Of a DNA stretch of 64,000 nt, positions 23,195-32,304 are shown piece after piece (within the stretch, counting starts at the first letter, position 1; each line of letters starts with the position of its first letter). A program made the position numbers and the translations under genes. Source of the stretch: Armatimonadota bacterium (GTDB lineage: Bacteria > Sysuimicrobiota > Sysuimicrobiia > Sysuimicrobiales > Sysuimicrobiaceae); assembly GCA_025059775.1 (NCBI GenBank), contig JANXCW010000009.1, forward strand, positions 1 through 64,000. Reading direction: 5' to 3'. The notes under the pieces are model-generated. The model searched no databases. It worked only from the letters and a program-made list of their open reading frames with translations, and was not told where the DNA came from.

Positions 23195-23574
23195 GGCCCA
23201 GGCTCCGACCCCCCGGATTCCTTCCATCGCTCCACCCGCACCCCGGCATATCCCAGGGCCCCTCCCAGCCGCACGTGCGGTTTACGGACCTCCACCTGTA
23301 CCCCTCGGACCTTTCCCAGCGCCAGCAGCCGCCGGGCGATCTCCTCCGCCACCGTCTCCAGCAGCTGCCGCGGCGGCCCCTCCACCACCTCCCGCACGAT
23401 CCCATAGACCTCCCGGTAGTCCAGGGTGTCCCCCAACCGGTCGGAGGCACCAGGCAGTCGGAGATCACACAGCACCTCCACGTCTACAAAGAAGGGCTGG
23501 CCGCGCTCGCGTTCCTCCGGCTGGACCCCGTGGAACCCGTAGAAGGCCATGTCCTTGAGGAGGATCCGATCCAC
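23191..23574 (-). CDS. folB: Dihydroneopterin aldolase
   Basis: 127 residues from GTG 23574, which follows GGAGGTGTGAG, one base after the folP stop. Blocks typical of FolB are DRILLKDMAFYGFHGVQPEE (catalytic Tyr and Glu), DRLGDTLDYREVY and LLETVAEEIARRLL. VRKPHVRLGGALGYAGVRV carries the conserved catalytic-region K-P. It converts dihydroneopterin to hydroxymethyl-dihydropterin for folate synthesis. FolK is not next to it, unlike in many operons. Confidence 0.94.
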   Translation of the reverse strand: MDRILLKDMAFYGFHGVQPEERERGQPFFVDVEVLCDLRLPGASDRLGDTLDYREVYGIVREVVEGPPRQLLETVAEEIARRLLALGKVRGVQVEVRKPHVRLGGALGYAGVRVERWKESGGSEPGP

Positions 23575-23575
23575 C

Positions 23576-24454
23576 TCACACCTCCGGATCCCGCCAGCCT
23601 CGGAGGACCGCGTCCGCCACCCGCATGGCCCGGACCACCGCTTGAACGTCATGCACGCGCACGAGATCGGCCCCCGCCGCCGCGGACAGGACGCAGAGGG
23701 CAATGGTCCCCTCCACCCGCTCCCTGGGAGGCGCGCCCTGGAGGATCCGGCCAATGGTGGACTTGCGGGAGGGGCCTATGAGGATGGGACACTCCAGGGT
23801 CTGCAGCTCCGCAAGGCGCCGGACCACCTCCAGATTGTGCTCGGGCCGCTTGCCGAATCCGAACCCCGGATCGACCACGATGCGTTCCCGGGGGATGCCG
23901 TGGCGCTGCGCGAAGGCGATGCGCTCCGCGAGGAACGCCCGGACCTCCCCCACAACGTCCCCGTACCGGGGATCCCGCTGCATGTCCTTCGGGGTCCCCT
24001 TCATGTGCATGAGGACCACGGGGCACCCGAACTCCGCCACCACCCGGACCATCTCGGGGTCCGCCCGGAGGGCGCTCGTGTCGTTCACCATCCACGCCCC
24101 CGCCCGGAGCGCCCTCCGGGCCACCTCGGACTTCTGGGTGTCCACGCTAATGGGGACGTCCACGGCCGTGGAGAGAGCCTCGATCACGGGGATTACCCGC
24201 CGGAGCTCCTCCTCTAGGGGCACCGGGTCCGCACCGGGCCGGGTGGACTCACCGCCCACGTCCAGGAGATCCGCGCCCGCGGCCACCATGTCCTGTGCCC
24301 GGCTCAGGGCGGCCTCCACGGGATCGGGGTGACGAAGCAGGCCGTCCCCGCTGAAGGAATCCGGGGTCACGTTCAGGATCCCCATCACAAGGGTCCGCTC
24401 CCCCAACCGCAACCGGTACCGGCCGTAAGTGAGCTCCCGCACGGTTTTGAGCAT
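23576..24454 (-). CDS. folP: Dihydropteroate synthase
   Basis: 292 residues. VMGILNVTPDSFSGDG, DLLDVGGESTRPGADPV, PISVDTQKSEVA, MVNDTSAL, VVDPGFGFGKRPEHNLEVV, GPSRKSTIG and VRVHDVQ are diagnostic of DHPS. It joins p-aminobenzoate to the pterin pyrophosphate. ATG 24454 has GGAGG only four bases upstream; a GTG four codons later is possible. It is followed at once by folB. Confidence 0.95.
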   Translation of the reverse strand: MLKTVRELTYGRYRLRLGERTLVMGILNVTPDSFSGDGLLRHPDPVEAALSRAQDMVAAGADLLDVGGESTRPGADPVPLEEELRRVIPVIEALSTAVDVPISVDTQKSEVARRALRAGAWMVNDTSALRADPEMVRVVAEFGCPVVLMHMKGTPKDMQRDPRYGDVVGEVRAFLAERIAFAQRHGIPRERIVVDPGFGFGKRPEHNLEVVRRLAELQTLECPILIGPSRKSTIGRILQGAPPRERVEGTIALCVLSAAAGADLVRVHDVQAVVRAMRVADAVLRGWRDPEV

Positions 24455-24522
24455 CCTCCCTCCCCACTCGGTGGATGGGCATGCGGATCCACGGGATCCC
24501 CGTGCAGCCCGGGCGGGAGGCC

Positions 24523-24870
24523 TCACTCGCGAATGGGGGAGAAGTGCACCACGGTAACCCAGTCGTCCAGGGTGATGGGCCGACCGTAGATGGCAGAGAG
24601 GAACTCCAGGAGTTCCTCGTGCCGCCGGAACTCAGGGTTCTCCCGCTCGATCTCCCGGGGGGTGAGATCCCGGATCTGCTTGTACTCCGTCCGATCGATG
24701 ACCGCGCAGAAGATCTTCTGTCGTTCCCCGAATTTCCGTCCCACGGTCACCCAGACTACCTGGCCCTCCCGGTACTTGTCCCGCTTGTCGCCGAGACGCA
24801 CGGTAGCCGTCTTGCGTCCCTGGCGCAGCTGCTGCGCGAACACGGGGGAATAGAAGTTGAGCGCGTACAC
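24523..24870 (-). CDS. ASCH domain protein
   Basis: 115 residues from GTG 24870, two bases after the stop of the membrane-anchored gene. ALNFYSPVFAQQLRQGRKTATVRLGDKRDKY and VVWVTVGRKFGERQKI are typical of ASCH domains, a PUA-like beta-barrel thought to bind RNA or modified nucleotides. The C-terminal half (LTPREIERENPEFRRHEEL and later DDWVTVVHF) is also standard for the family. Exact function unknown; some ASCH proteins are RNases or base-editing helpers. Confidence 0.85.
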   Translation of the reverse strand: MYALNFYSPVFAQQLRQGRKTATVRLGDKRDKYREGQVVWVTVGRKFGERQKIFCAVIDRTEYKQIRDLTPREIERENPEFRRHEELLEFLSAIYGRPITLDDWVTVVHFSPIRE

Positions 24871-24872
24871 GG

Positions 24873-25334
24873 CTACGGCCCTACCAGGGTGACGTTGGCT
24901 TGGCGTTGGGTCCGCTTCCGCTCTCCCACCGCTACCTCCCTTCCCTTCAGGTGGTACCGCACCCGGACCGTCTGGATCTCCGGTGGATCCGAGGTGAGGA
25001 GCGGAAGAATTTGAAACACCTGTTCGGCAATCCCCTGCGTCGCGCTTGCCAGGAAAGCCCGCCACCGCCCGCGGTCCTGGGGAACCGCTTTGACCCCGTC
25101 CAGGGCGACTTGGAATTCCGCGACATGCGCCTGCAGGCGCACCTCCCGCACCGCACCCTCTCCCACCACTCCCTCCGCCAACCGCTTCGCCGCCACCTCC
25201 GGGGGTGGAGGACGCCGGGCCTGTTCATAGCGGATCTGCCAGACCGTGACCACCACGCCCAGGAGAACCACCGCCGCGGCGTATACCGCGGCGGCGCGCC
25301 ACGGGACACCGGATCTGGGGGATCTTTTCGGCAA
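24873..25334 (-). CDS. Membrane-anchored protein of unknown function
   Basis: 153 residues from TTG 25334, preceded by GGAGGTG; a GTG at 25361 upstream is possible but lies before that site. One membrane helix (AAAVYAAAVVLLGVVVTVW, about residues 13-31) leaves most of the protein outside the cytoplasm: a mixed alpha/beta segment rich in Val and Arg ending ERKRTQRQANVTLVGP. The pattern resembles small 'GerMN/anchored' envelope proteins only superficially; no family is claimed. Divergent from pncA. Confidence 0.6.
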   Translation of the reverse strand: MPKRSPRSGVPWRAAAVYAAAVVLLGVVVTVWQIRYEQARRPPPPEVAAKRLAEGVVGEGAVREVRLQAHVAEFQVALDGVKAVPQDRGRWRAFLASATQGIAEQVFQILPLLTSDPPEIQTVRVRYHLKGREVAVGERKRTQRQANVTLVGP

Positions 25335-25415
25335 CTGGGCACCTCCGTCCAACCCAGACACCCACTATACTACAGGCAGAAACGCCTGCGGAATCTCATC
25401 GGAGGGGGTGGCAGC

Positions 25416-25994
25416 ATGGAGCGCGGCGCGCTCATCATCGTGGACCTCCAGAACGATTTCTGCCCTGGGGGAGCGCTCCCCGTGCCCGGCGGACATGACA
25501 TCGTGCCCGTGGTGAACGCGCTCTCCCTGCACTTCCAGGAGGCAGGTTGCCCCGTCATCGCCACGCAGGACTGGCATCCCGCGGATCACATCTCCTTCCA
25601 GACCCGCGGAGGCCCCTGGCCCGTGCACTGCGTGCAGGGGACTCCGGGCGCAGATCTCCATCCGCTCCTCCGTCGGGAGCCCATCACGCACGTGGTCCGG
25701 AAGGCGTACCGTCGGGATGAGGAGGCGTACTCGGGCTTCCAGGGAACGGGACTTGCGGAGCTCTTGCGGGCCCTGGGAGTGGAGGAGGTGTACGTCTGCG
25801 GGCTCGCCATGGACGTATGTGTGAACTTCACCGCTCTGGACGCGGCGCGGGCGGGATTCCGCACCATCCTTCTGGAGGACGCCACCCGTCCCGTGTTCCC
25901 CGAGCAGCTACCGGAGAAGCGCCGGGCGTGGCAGGAGGCCGGGGTGGCGGTGCGGCAGGCACAGGATCTGCTGGGGGTGTCTGTAGGAGGATAG
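25416..25994 (+). CDS. pncA: Nicotinamidase / isochorismatase-family hydrolase
   Basis: 192 residues from ATG 25416 after GGAGGGGG. The catalytic triad is visible: Asp in IIVDLQNDFCPGGAL, Lys in VVRKAY, and Cys in LAMDVCVNFTA; the metal-site histidines lie in TQDWHPADHISF. WPVHCVQGTPGA is a strong nicotinamidase signature. It converts nicotinamide to nicotinate for NAD salvage. The leader contains a small hairpin (CAGGC-AGAAAC-GCCTG). A DUF72 gene follows nine bases later. Confidence 0.93.
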   Translation: MERGALIIVDLQNDFCPGGALPVPGGHDIVPVVNALSLHFQEAGCPVIATQDWHPADHISFQTRGGPWPVHCVQGTPGADLHPLLRREPITHVVRKAYRRDEEAYSGFQGTGLAELLRALGVEEVYVCGLAMDVCVNFTALDAARAGFRTILLEDATRPVFPEQLPEKRRAWQEAGVAVRQAQDLLGVSVGG

Positions 25995-26003
25995 GAACCG
26001 GGA

Positions 26004-26717
26004 ATGGAGGAGATCCGGGTCGGCTGCTGCGGGCTTCCCCGCGGGCTGGTGGAGTATTCCCGCAGCTTCCCGGTGGTGGAGATCCAGCAGACCTTCTACC
26101 GTCCCCCGCTCCCGAAGACCGCAGCCCGATGGCGGGCGCAGGTACCCGAGGAATTCGAGTTCACCGTGAAGGCGTGGCAGCTGATCACCCATCCACCCAC
26201 AAGTCCCACGTACCGGCGCCTGCGCCAGCCCATCCCTGCAGGGAGCCAGGAGCGATATGGGTTTTTTGCGCCCACCCAGGAGGTCCGGCAGGCCTGGGAT
26301 CGAACCCGGGAGATCGCGGAGGTGCTCCGGGCCCGCATCGTGGTGTTCCAGTGCCCGGCCCGGTTTACACCCGATCCGTCGCACCTCCATAACCTGCGGT
26401 CCTTCTTCACCCGGCTGGACCGGGGAGGGATCCGGTGTGCGTGGGAAGTGAGGGGGGCGTGGCCTACGGAGCTGGTGGCGCAGCTGTGTCAGGAGCTGGA
26501 TCTCCTCCACTGCGTGGATCCCTTCGTCACGCCTCCCGTATACGGGCAACCCAGATACTTCCGGCTCCATGGCCGCCACGGATATCGCTCCCGGTACACG
26601 GACGAGGACCTCCAGATCCTCCGGAGCATGTGTTCCGGAGCCACCTACGTGCTGTTCAACAACGCGTACATGTGGGAGGATGGCCTCCGGTTCCAGGCCC
26701 TCCTGCAGGCCGCCTGA
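26004..26717 (+). CDS. DUF72 (YecE-like) protein
   Basis: 237 residues with the TIM-barrel DUF72 blocks: IRVGCCGLPRG at the start, VVEIQQTFYRPP, FEFTVKAWQLITH, FQCPARFTP and YFRLHGRHGYRSRYTDEDL, ending with VLFNNAYMWEDGLRFQALL. The family is widespread, with no proven reaction; the fold and conserved polar residues suggest an enzyme. It forms a two-gene unit with pncA and its end is only nine bases from the convergent ruvB stop. Confidence 0.92.
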   Translation: MEEIRVGCCGLPRGLVEYSRSFPVVEIQQTFYRPPLPKTAARWRAQVPEEFEFTVKAWQLITHPPTSPTYRRLRQPIPAGSQERYGFFAPTQEVRQAWDRTREIAEVLRARIVVFQCPARFTPDPSHLHNLRSFFTRLDRGGIRCAWEVRGAWPTELVAQLCQELDLLHCVDPFVTPPVYGQPRYFRLHGRHGYRSRYTDEDLQILRSMCSGATYVLFNNAYMWEDGLRFQALLQAA

Positions 26718-26726
26718 CGGGCCACC

Positions 26727-27743
26727 TCACAGAAGCTCTCCGCTCCTCCGAAGGGAGAGCCCCAGGTGCGCGCAGGCCGCGGGCGTAACACGGCGCCCCG
26801 CAGGGGTACGTACGAGGAAGCCGATCTTGAGGAGGTAGGGTTCCACCACTTCCACCAGGGTGTCCGGCTCCTCCTGGAGCGAGGCGGCGATGGCCTCAAT
26901 CCCTACGGGCCCTCCCCCGTACACCTCCGCGATCACCCGAAGGAAATCCCGATCCAGGGCATCCAGGCCCAGATCGTCCACGCCCTCGAAGGCGAGGGCC
27001 TCCGCGGCCACCTCCCGGGTGATCCGGCCGTCCGAGCGGATCTGCGCGAAGTCCCGCACGCGCCGCAGCAGGCGGTTCGCGATACGGGGTGTACCCCTCG
27101 AACGGCGGGCGATCTCCGCGGCCCCTTCCTCCGTGATCTCTACCCCGAGGATGCGGGCCGACCGCCGCACCACCTGGGTGAGCTCCTCCGGGGTGTAGAA
27201 GTCCAGGTGGAAGAAGATCCCGAACCGCTCCCGAAGGGGTGCACTCAGCATCCCAACCCGGGTGGTGGCGCCGATGAGGGTGAAGGGACGCAGCCGGTAC
27301 CGGAGGGTGCGGGCATGCACGCCCCGGTCCAGCACGAAGTGCACGCAGTAGTCCTCCATGGCGGGGTAGAGCAGCTCCTCCACCGCCCGGCCGAGCCGGT
27401 GGATCTCATCGATGAAGAGGATGTCCCCCTCCTCCAGGTTCGTGAGAATACCCATGAGATCCCCACCCCGCTCCAGGGCCGGACCGGAGGCCTGCACGAG
27501 GTTGGCGTGCATCTCCGCGGCGATCACGTGGGCCAGCGTGGTCTTCCCCAGGCCCGGAGGCCCGTGCAGGAGGATGTGGTCCAGGGCCTCCTTCCGCGCC
27601 CGCGCGGCCTGGATGGCGATGCGCAGGCCCTCCCGGACCCGGGACTGCCCCACGCACTCGTCCAGGGTGCGGGGCCGGAGGGAGCGCAGGAACGTCGTCT
27701 CCTCCGGAGGCACGCTAGCGCCCGCGAACCGCTCCCGGCTCAC
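26727..27743 (-). CDS. ruvB: Holliday junction branch-migration ATPase RuvB
   Basis: 338 residues from GTG 27743, overlapping the ruvA stop (GTGA). [12 protein letters not shown], Walker [12 protein letters not shown], Walker [12 protein letters not shown], sensor [18 protein letters not shown] and a C-terminal winged helix with [10 protein letters not shown] are all typical. RuvB hexamers pump DNA through Holliday junctions. Confidence 0.98.
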   Translation of the reverse strand: MSRERFAGASVPPEETTFLRSLRPRTLDECVGQSRVREGLRIAIQAARARKEALDHILLHGPPGLGKTTLAHVIAAEMHANLVQASGPALERGGDLMGILTNLEEGDILFIDEIHRLGRAVEELLYPAMEDYCVHFVLDRGVHARTLRYRLRPFTLIGATTRVGMLSAPLRERFGIFFHLDFYTPEELTQVVRRSARILGVEITEEGAAEIARRSRGTPRIANRLLRRVRDFAQIRSDGRITREVAAEALAFEGVDDLGLDALDRDFLRVIAEVYGGGPVGIEAIAASLQEEPDTLVEVVEPYLLKIGFLVRTPAGRRVTPAACAHLGLSLRRSGELL

Positions 27744-28354
27744 GACCTAGCCTCCCGCTGCACCCGGTACACCTCCTGGAAGAGCTCCTCCGCGCTGCGG
27801 ACGGTGGGGTTGCGGCGGAGGGCTGCCTCCACCATGCGCCGGGCTTCCCCGGGGCGGTGTCCGAGCTGTTTGGTGAGGATCTCCAGCACCTCCTCCCGGA
27901 AGTCCACCTCCTGGGGCGCCGCCGGAACCTCCGCCCGCAGCAGGGCGAACTTCCCCATCTTCCCGTGCAGGGCCGCGATGACCTTCTCCGCGGTGCGCGC
28001 CCCTAGGCCCGGGAGCCGTTTGAGAAAGCCCACGTCGCGCCGCTCGATGGCATCCGCGATCTCGTGCACGGGACAGGCCATGGCCCGGACCGCCCGGGCA
28101 GGGCCAAGGCCATCCACGGTGATGAACCGTTCGAAGAACTCCCGCTCCACCCAGGTCCGGAATCCCACCAACATGGGCTTGGGCTGGTTCGGGCTCGCCT
28201 GGTACGAGATGTACAGGGCCACCTCCGCTCCCTCCCGCATCTCCGCATCCGCGAGGTAGGCGGGGAGTACCACCTCGTAGCCCACCCCCCCGCACTCCAC
28301 CACCACCCCTCCCTCCATCCGGTGCAGGACCTTTCCCCGCAGGTAGCTGATCAT
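27740..28354 (-). CDS. ruvA: Holliday junction DNA-binding protein RuvA
   Basis: 204 residues from ATG 28354, overlapping the ruvC stop (ATGA). [12 protein letters not shown] begins the OB domain, [11 protein letters not shown] and [13 protein letters not shown] are the two helix-hairpin-helix motifs, and the C-terminal RuvB-binding three-helix domain ends the chain. One HhH reads GLGPARA rather than the usual GVGPK(L/M)A. RuvA tetramers hold the junction for RuvB. Confidence 0.96.
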   Translation of the reverse strand: MISYLRGKVLHRMEGGVVVECGGVGYEVVLPAYLADAEMREGAEVALYISYQASPNQPKPMLVGFRTWVEREFFERFITVDGLGPARAVRAMACPVHEIADAIERRDVGFLKRLPGLGARTAEKVIAALHGKMGKFALLRAEVPAAPQEVDFREEVLEILTKQLGHRPGEARRMVEAALRRNPTVRSAEELFQEVYRVQREARS

Positions 28355-28833
28355 GCACGCCGCTCCCCGAGCCGTCCCAGCAGCGCCAGGGCCAGGGCTA
28401 TGGCATCCGCGGCGTGATGCGGGAGGGATCCCTCGAACCCCAACCGGGCGCATACGGTGGCCTGCACCTGAGCCTTTGGGGCTCGTCCGTTGCCGGTAAT
28501 GGCCCGCTTTACCTCCGCGGGTGGGAGGGAGGCGACCCGCACCCCCGCATGCGCGGCTGCCAGGAACAACACCCCCAGCACGTGCCCGATGCGGAGCCCC
28601 GCACGGGGGAACCGGAGATGGCTGAAGACATCTTCCAGAACCACCACCTCCGGCCGGGCTTCCTCCAGAAGAGCCCGGGCATCCGTATAGATCTCCTCCA
28701 GGCGTACCTCCAGGGGCCCGTCCGGGCGCGCACGGATCACTCCGGCCTCCACCAGCACCGGCCCCGCTTCCCCCGTCCGGACCACCGCGTAGCCCGTGGC
28801 CCGCAGCCCTGGATCGAACCCCACCACGGTCAT
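28351..28833 (-). CDS. ruvC: Holliday junction resolvase RuvC
   Basis: 160 residues from ATG 28833. The RNase H-like active site is seen as VVGFDPGLRATGYAVV (Asp), VVVLEDVF (Glu) and the terminal HHAADAIALAL (Asp). VKRAITGNGRAPKAQVQ is the DNA-contact region. RuvC cuts Holliday junctions processed by RuvAB; the three genes form a ruvC-ruvA-ruvB unit downstream of yebC. Confidence 0.97.
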   Translation of the reverse strand: MTVVGFDPGLRATGYAVVRTGEAGPVLVEAGVIRARPDGPLEVRLEEIYTDARALLEEARPEVVVLEDVFSHLRFPRAGLRIGHVLGVLFLAAAHAGVRVASLPPAEVKRAITGNGRAPKAQVQATVCARLGFEGSLPHHAADAIALALALLGRLGERRA

Positions 28834-28895
28834 GGCCGGATGGGCGAACCTCTGTTTGATTCTCCCGCCAATGAGATCTCCCTGCAAGGGGAGGA

Positions 28896-29642
28896 TTAAC
28901 TCACCCGCTGGAGGATCTCTTCGGGGATGTCGAAGTTCGCATAGACCTGCTGGACGTCGTCCAGCTCCTCCAAGGCTTCCAGGAGCCGTAGAACGCGTTC
29001 GGCCTCCGGACCGTCCAGCGGGACGGTGGATTTCGGAAGGAGGGTGATCTCCACCCGGCCGATCTCAATCCCGGCTTGGGCGAGGGCTTCCCGAACCCGG
29101 TTCAGGTCTTCCGGAGCCGTGATCACCTCGTACACGCCGTCGTCCGGCCGGACGTCCTCCGCCCCCGCTTCGAGGGCCACCAGCAGGAGGTCGTCCTCGG
29201 AGATCCGGCCTCGGTCCACCTGAATGACGCCCTTCCGGTTGAACATCCACGCCACCGCGCCCGCCTCCGCCATGCTGCCCCCCAGGCGGTGGAAAACGGA
29301 GCGGATCTCCGCGGCGGTACGGTTCCGGTTGTCCGTGGCGGCCCGTACCAGGATGGCCACCCCTCCCGGCCCGTAGCCCTCGTAGGTGACCTCCTCATAG
29401 TGCTCTCCGCCCCCGGCTCCGGCGCCCCGGGTGATGGCCCGCTGGATGTTCTCGTTGGGCATCCCGGCTTCTCGGGCCCGCTCGATGGCGCTGCGCAGCC
29501 GTGGGTTCGCGTCCGGGTTACTCCCCCCCTCGCGGGCGGCCACGATGATCTCCCGCGTGAGCTTGCTGAAGAGCTTGCCGCGCACGCGGTCCATCTTCTC
29601 CTTCTTGATCCGGATGTTGTGCCACCTGGAGTGTCCCGCCAT
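28896..29642 (-). CDS. yebC: YebC/PmpR-family protein (TACO1-like)
   Basis: 248 residues beginning MAGHSRWHNI, the family signature, with KGKLFSKLTREI-like and MPNENIQRAI segments, YEGYGPGGVAILV and NRNRTAAEIRSVF. In bacteria the family was first described as transcription regulators and more recently as a translation factor that eases ribosome stalling. Its place directly upstream of ruvCAB is a widely conserved gene order. Confidence 0.97.
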   Translation of the reverse strand: MAGHSRWHNIRIKKEKMDRVRGKLFSKLTREIIVAAREGGSNPDANPRLRSAIERAREAGMPNENIQRAITRGAGAGGGEHYEEVTYEGYGPGGVAILVRAATDNRNRTAAEIRSVFHRLGGSMAEAGAVAWMFNRKGVIQVDRGRISEDDLLLVALEAGAEDVRPDDGVYEVITAPEDLNRVREALAQAGIEIGRVEITLLPKSTVPLDGPEAERVLRLLEALEELDDVQQVYANFDIPEEILQRVS

Positions 29643-29690
29643 GGCCCTAAACCCCTTCTCCTCCTGGGCTCAAGACCATTGTAGCGCCTG

Positions 29691-31922
29691 CTACCGCTCC
29701 GTGACCGTGACCCGGGTCGTGGCCAGCATGCCCCCGGGGCTGTAGGCGGTCACCACGATCGCGTACCGGGCTCCCACAAACCGCAGGGGGGACTCTACGG
29801 TGAGGCGGAAGGTCCCGTCGGGCCCGGCCAGGAGCCACTCGTCCCGCACCGGCACGGGCGCAGCTCCCTCCTCCAGGGAGACGACCACCCGCACCCGGCT
29901 TCCGGGCGTAGTCCTCCCCGCGATCTCGAAGGGAGACATGACGAGTCCCCCCGCGGCGGGGAGGTCGAGTTTGACCGTGTGCCCCGGACTCTCCTCCGAC
30001 CCCGCACGGCCGCCCATCGAGCCCGGCTCCCCGGAGGCCGCGGGGGGAGCCGGAGAAGCCCCTTCGGGGCGCGCGAAGTCGACCGGGGGCCTGTCTCCCA
30101 GGGCTTCCCGCATGAACCGGGCCCACAGGCGGGCGGGGACGGTCCCTCCCACCACCTTGCGCATGGGCGTGTTGTCGTCATTGCCCACCCACACCGCCAC
30201 CGCGAGGTCCGGGGTATAGCCCACGAACCAGGCGTTTCGGTAGTCGTCCGTGGTCCCCGTCTTCCCCGCGGCCGGGCGGCCGATATCGGCCGCCCGGCCG
30301 GTTCCGCGGAGGATCACCCCCCGGAGGATGTCCGTCATGGTGTACGCCACCTCCGGCCGGAGGGCGAGGCGACGCTCCGGGGTGAATTCGTCCAGCACGC
30401 GGCCCGCCGCATCCGTCACCCGGGTGATGGCCACGGGCTCGGTGTAGACGCCGTTGGCCGCCAGGGTGGCGTAGGCGGAGGCCATCTCCAGCACGGTGAC
30501 CTCCGAGGTACCCAGGGCGAGGGAGAGATTGGGCTGAAGGGTGCTGCGGATCCCCATGCGGCGGGCAGTCTCGATCACCGCCTGTGGCCCCAGCTCCGCC
30601 AGCACCCGGACCGCGGGCACGTTCCGGGAGTGCTCCACCGCCCGCCGGAGCGTGAGGGGACCCCAGTATGTCCGATCGTAGTTCTTCGGCTGCCACTCGC
30701 CGAATCCCGGGACGCGATATCGGACGGGCAGATCCAGGAGGATGTCTTCCGGGGAAGCTCCGTGTGCCAGCGCGGTGACGTAGATGAAGGGCTTGAAGGC
30801 GCTCCCGGGCTGGCGGCGGGCCTGCCACGCCCGGTTGAACTGCGACCGGAGGAAGTTCACCCCACCCACCATGGCCTTGATGTGGCCGGTACGCGGATCC
30901 AGGGCTACAAGGGCTCCCTGGGAGACCCGGCTTGCTCGGGCTTCCGCCACGCCCCGCGCGATGACCCGCTGCGCCAGCTCCTGAAGACGCACGTCCAGGG
31001 TGGTGTAGACCCGCAGCCCTCCTCTGTACACCCGCTCCTCCCCGTAGCGCTGGACGAGGAAGGGGAGGAGGTAGGAGACAAAGTACGGAGCCCGGATTCC
31101 CACCAGGCCCGCGTTGATCGGGGCGCGGCGAAGCCTCAGGGGAGCCCGCAGGGCGGCCTGCGCCTGCTCCGGGGAGATAAAGTCCAGCTCCACCATCTTG
31201 CGCAGCACCTGCTCCTGCCGGCGCTTTGCAGCTGGGAAGTTCCGGAAAGGATCGTAGCGGCTCGGTGCCTGGATCAACCCGGCCAACAGGCTCGCTTCAG
31301 GCAGACCGAGTTCTCCCACGGGCCTGTTGAAGTACACCTGGGCTGCCATCTCCACGCCGTACGCACCGTTCCCGAAGTATACCTGGTTCAGGTAGCGCTC
31401 GAGGATCTCGTCCTTGGTGAGGTGGCGCTCCATCTCCAGGGCGAGCAGCATCTCGTGCAGCTTGCGGATCAGGGTACGCTCGGGGGTCAAAAAGAGGGTC
31501 CGTGCCAGCTGCTGGGTGATGGTGCTCCCGCCCTCCAGGATCCGGTTCCGGGTGAGGTTCACCCAGAGTGCCCGCGCTACTCCGACGACGTCCACGCCCC
31601 GGTGCTGGTAGAACCGCTCGTCCTCGATGGCGATCACCGCCTCCTGTAGGACCCGGGGGATGGCGGAGAGGGGCACGTAGATGCGGTTCTCGCGGTAAAG
31701 GCTCGCGATCAGTTCCCCGTTGGCCGCATAGATGCGGGTGGCCTGACTGGGCGGGTGATAAAGGACGGAGACGTCCGGGAGGGCGGCCCGGGCCGCCAGG
31801 AGGAGGGCGGCCGCTCCCGTAAGAAGCGCCACGGAGAGACCGGCGAGCGCGGCAGAGCCCACCACCAGCCACCGCCCTCCCCGAGGGGGCCGCTTCCGGG
31901 AGGACGAGCCAGGGCCTTTCAT
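29691..31922 (-). CDS. Class A penicillin-binding protein (PBP1A): glycosyltransferase plus transpeptidase
   Basis: 743 residues from ATG 31922, seven bases after GGGAG; longer starts at 31952 or 32015 lack a site. Order: basic cytoplasmic tail, one membrane helix, GT51 glycosyltransferase (AVIAIEDERFYQHRGVD, GGSTITQQLAR, RKLHEMLLALEMER, YLNQVYFGNGAYGVEMAA), then the transpeptidase with PGSAFKPF (SxxK), HSRN (SxN) and AGKTGTTDD (KTG). A Pro/Gly-rich linker leads to a C-terminal Ig-like beta-sandwich of about 95 residues. It polymerises and cross-links peptidoglycan outside the membrane. Confidence 0.96.
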   Translation of the reverse strand: MKGPGSSSRKRPPRGGRWLVVGSAALAGLSVALLTGAAALLLAARAALPDVSVLYHPPSQATRIYAANGELIASLYRENRIYVPLSAIPRVLQEAVIAIEDERFYQHRGVDVVGVARALWVNLTRNRILEGGSTITQQLARTLFLTPERTLIRKLHEMLLALEMERHLTKDEILERYLNQVYFGNGAYGVEMAAQVYFNRPVGELGLPEASLLAGLIQAPSRYDPFRNFPAAKRRQEQVLRKMVELDFISPEQAQAALRAPLRLRRAPINAGLVGIRAPYFVSYLLPFLVQRYGEERVYRGGLRVYTTLDVRLQELAQRVIARGVAEARASRVSQGALVALDPRTGHIKAMVGGVNFLRSQFNRAWQARRQPGSAFKPFIYVTALAHGASPEDILLDLPVRYRVPGFGEWQPKNYDRTYWGPLTLRRAVEHSRNVPAVRVLAELGPQAVIETARRMGIRSTLQPNLSLALGTSEVTVLEMASAYATLAANGVYTEPVAITRVTDAAGRVLDEFTPERRLALRPEVAYTMTDILRGVILRGTGRAADIGRPAAGKTGTTDDYRNAWFVGYTPDLAVAVWVGNDDNTPMRKVVGGTVPARLWARFMREALGDRPPVDFARPEGASPAPPAASGEPGSMGGRAGSEESPGHTVKLDLPAAGGLVMSPFEIAGRTTPGSRVRVVVSLEEGAAPVPVRDEWLLAGPDGTFRLTVESPLRFVGARYAIVVTAYSPGGMLATTRVTVTER

Positions 31923-32066
31923 CCCGAATCTCCCCGATCCACGCGTCCCCATGGTACCAGCCAAACAATTCCGACGCCTACCCCGGGTCCACGGGGACGA
32001 CGGGGAATGTGGCACGGGAGTTGCTTATGCAAGCCCGGAGAGGGGAATGCGGGCCACAGGCTTCCC

Positions 32067-32142
32067 TGGTGGAGACGAGCGGATTCGAACCGCCGACCTC
32101 CGCGTTGCGAACGCGGCGCTCTCCCAACTGAGCTACGTCCCC
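32067..32142 (-). tRNA. tRNA-Ala (anticodon CGC)
   Basis: The reverse complement gives a 76-base cloverleaf. Acceptor GGGGACG pairs with CGTCTCC and contains the G3:U70 pair that identifies alanine tRNA. Anticodon stem CCGCG/CGCGG closes loop TTCGCAA, so the anticodon is CGC. The T arm holds GGTTCGAATCC, the discriminator is A, and CCA is encoded. Confidence 0.97.
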
Positions 32143-32154
32143 ACGCCTCCCGTG

Positions 32155-32183
32155 ATTTTACCGAACCCCCAGGAATCCCGCAA
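32155..32183 (-). promoter_or_regulatory. Promoter of tRNA-Ala
   Basis: On the minus strand TTGCGG (32183-32178), a 17-bp spacer and TAAAAT (32160-32155), 12 bp before the first tRNA base. Confidence 0.7.
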
Positions 32184-32202
32184 CGCCCCCGGAACAACCT
32201 CC

Positions 32203-32227
32203 CCTTCCTTCCCGTTTGGAAGGAAGG
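32203..32227. repeat. Perfect 10-bp inverted repeat upstream of the GH130 gene
   Basis: CCTTCCTTCC (32203-32212) and GGAAGGAAGG (32218-32227) with a 5-base loop. It lies between the divergent tRNA-Ala promoter and the GH130 gene, about 80 bp before the latter. A TGTTATGCT extended -10 element follows at 32261-32269. It may be an operator; there is no T-run for termination. Confidence 0.5.
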
Positions 32228-32304
32228 TGCGGACGGTCTTCGCGAACCCCGTGCCTCCCGTGTTATGCTGGGGGCTTGGTAATAGCCGGGAGGAGGCAGA
32301 CGCC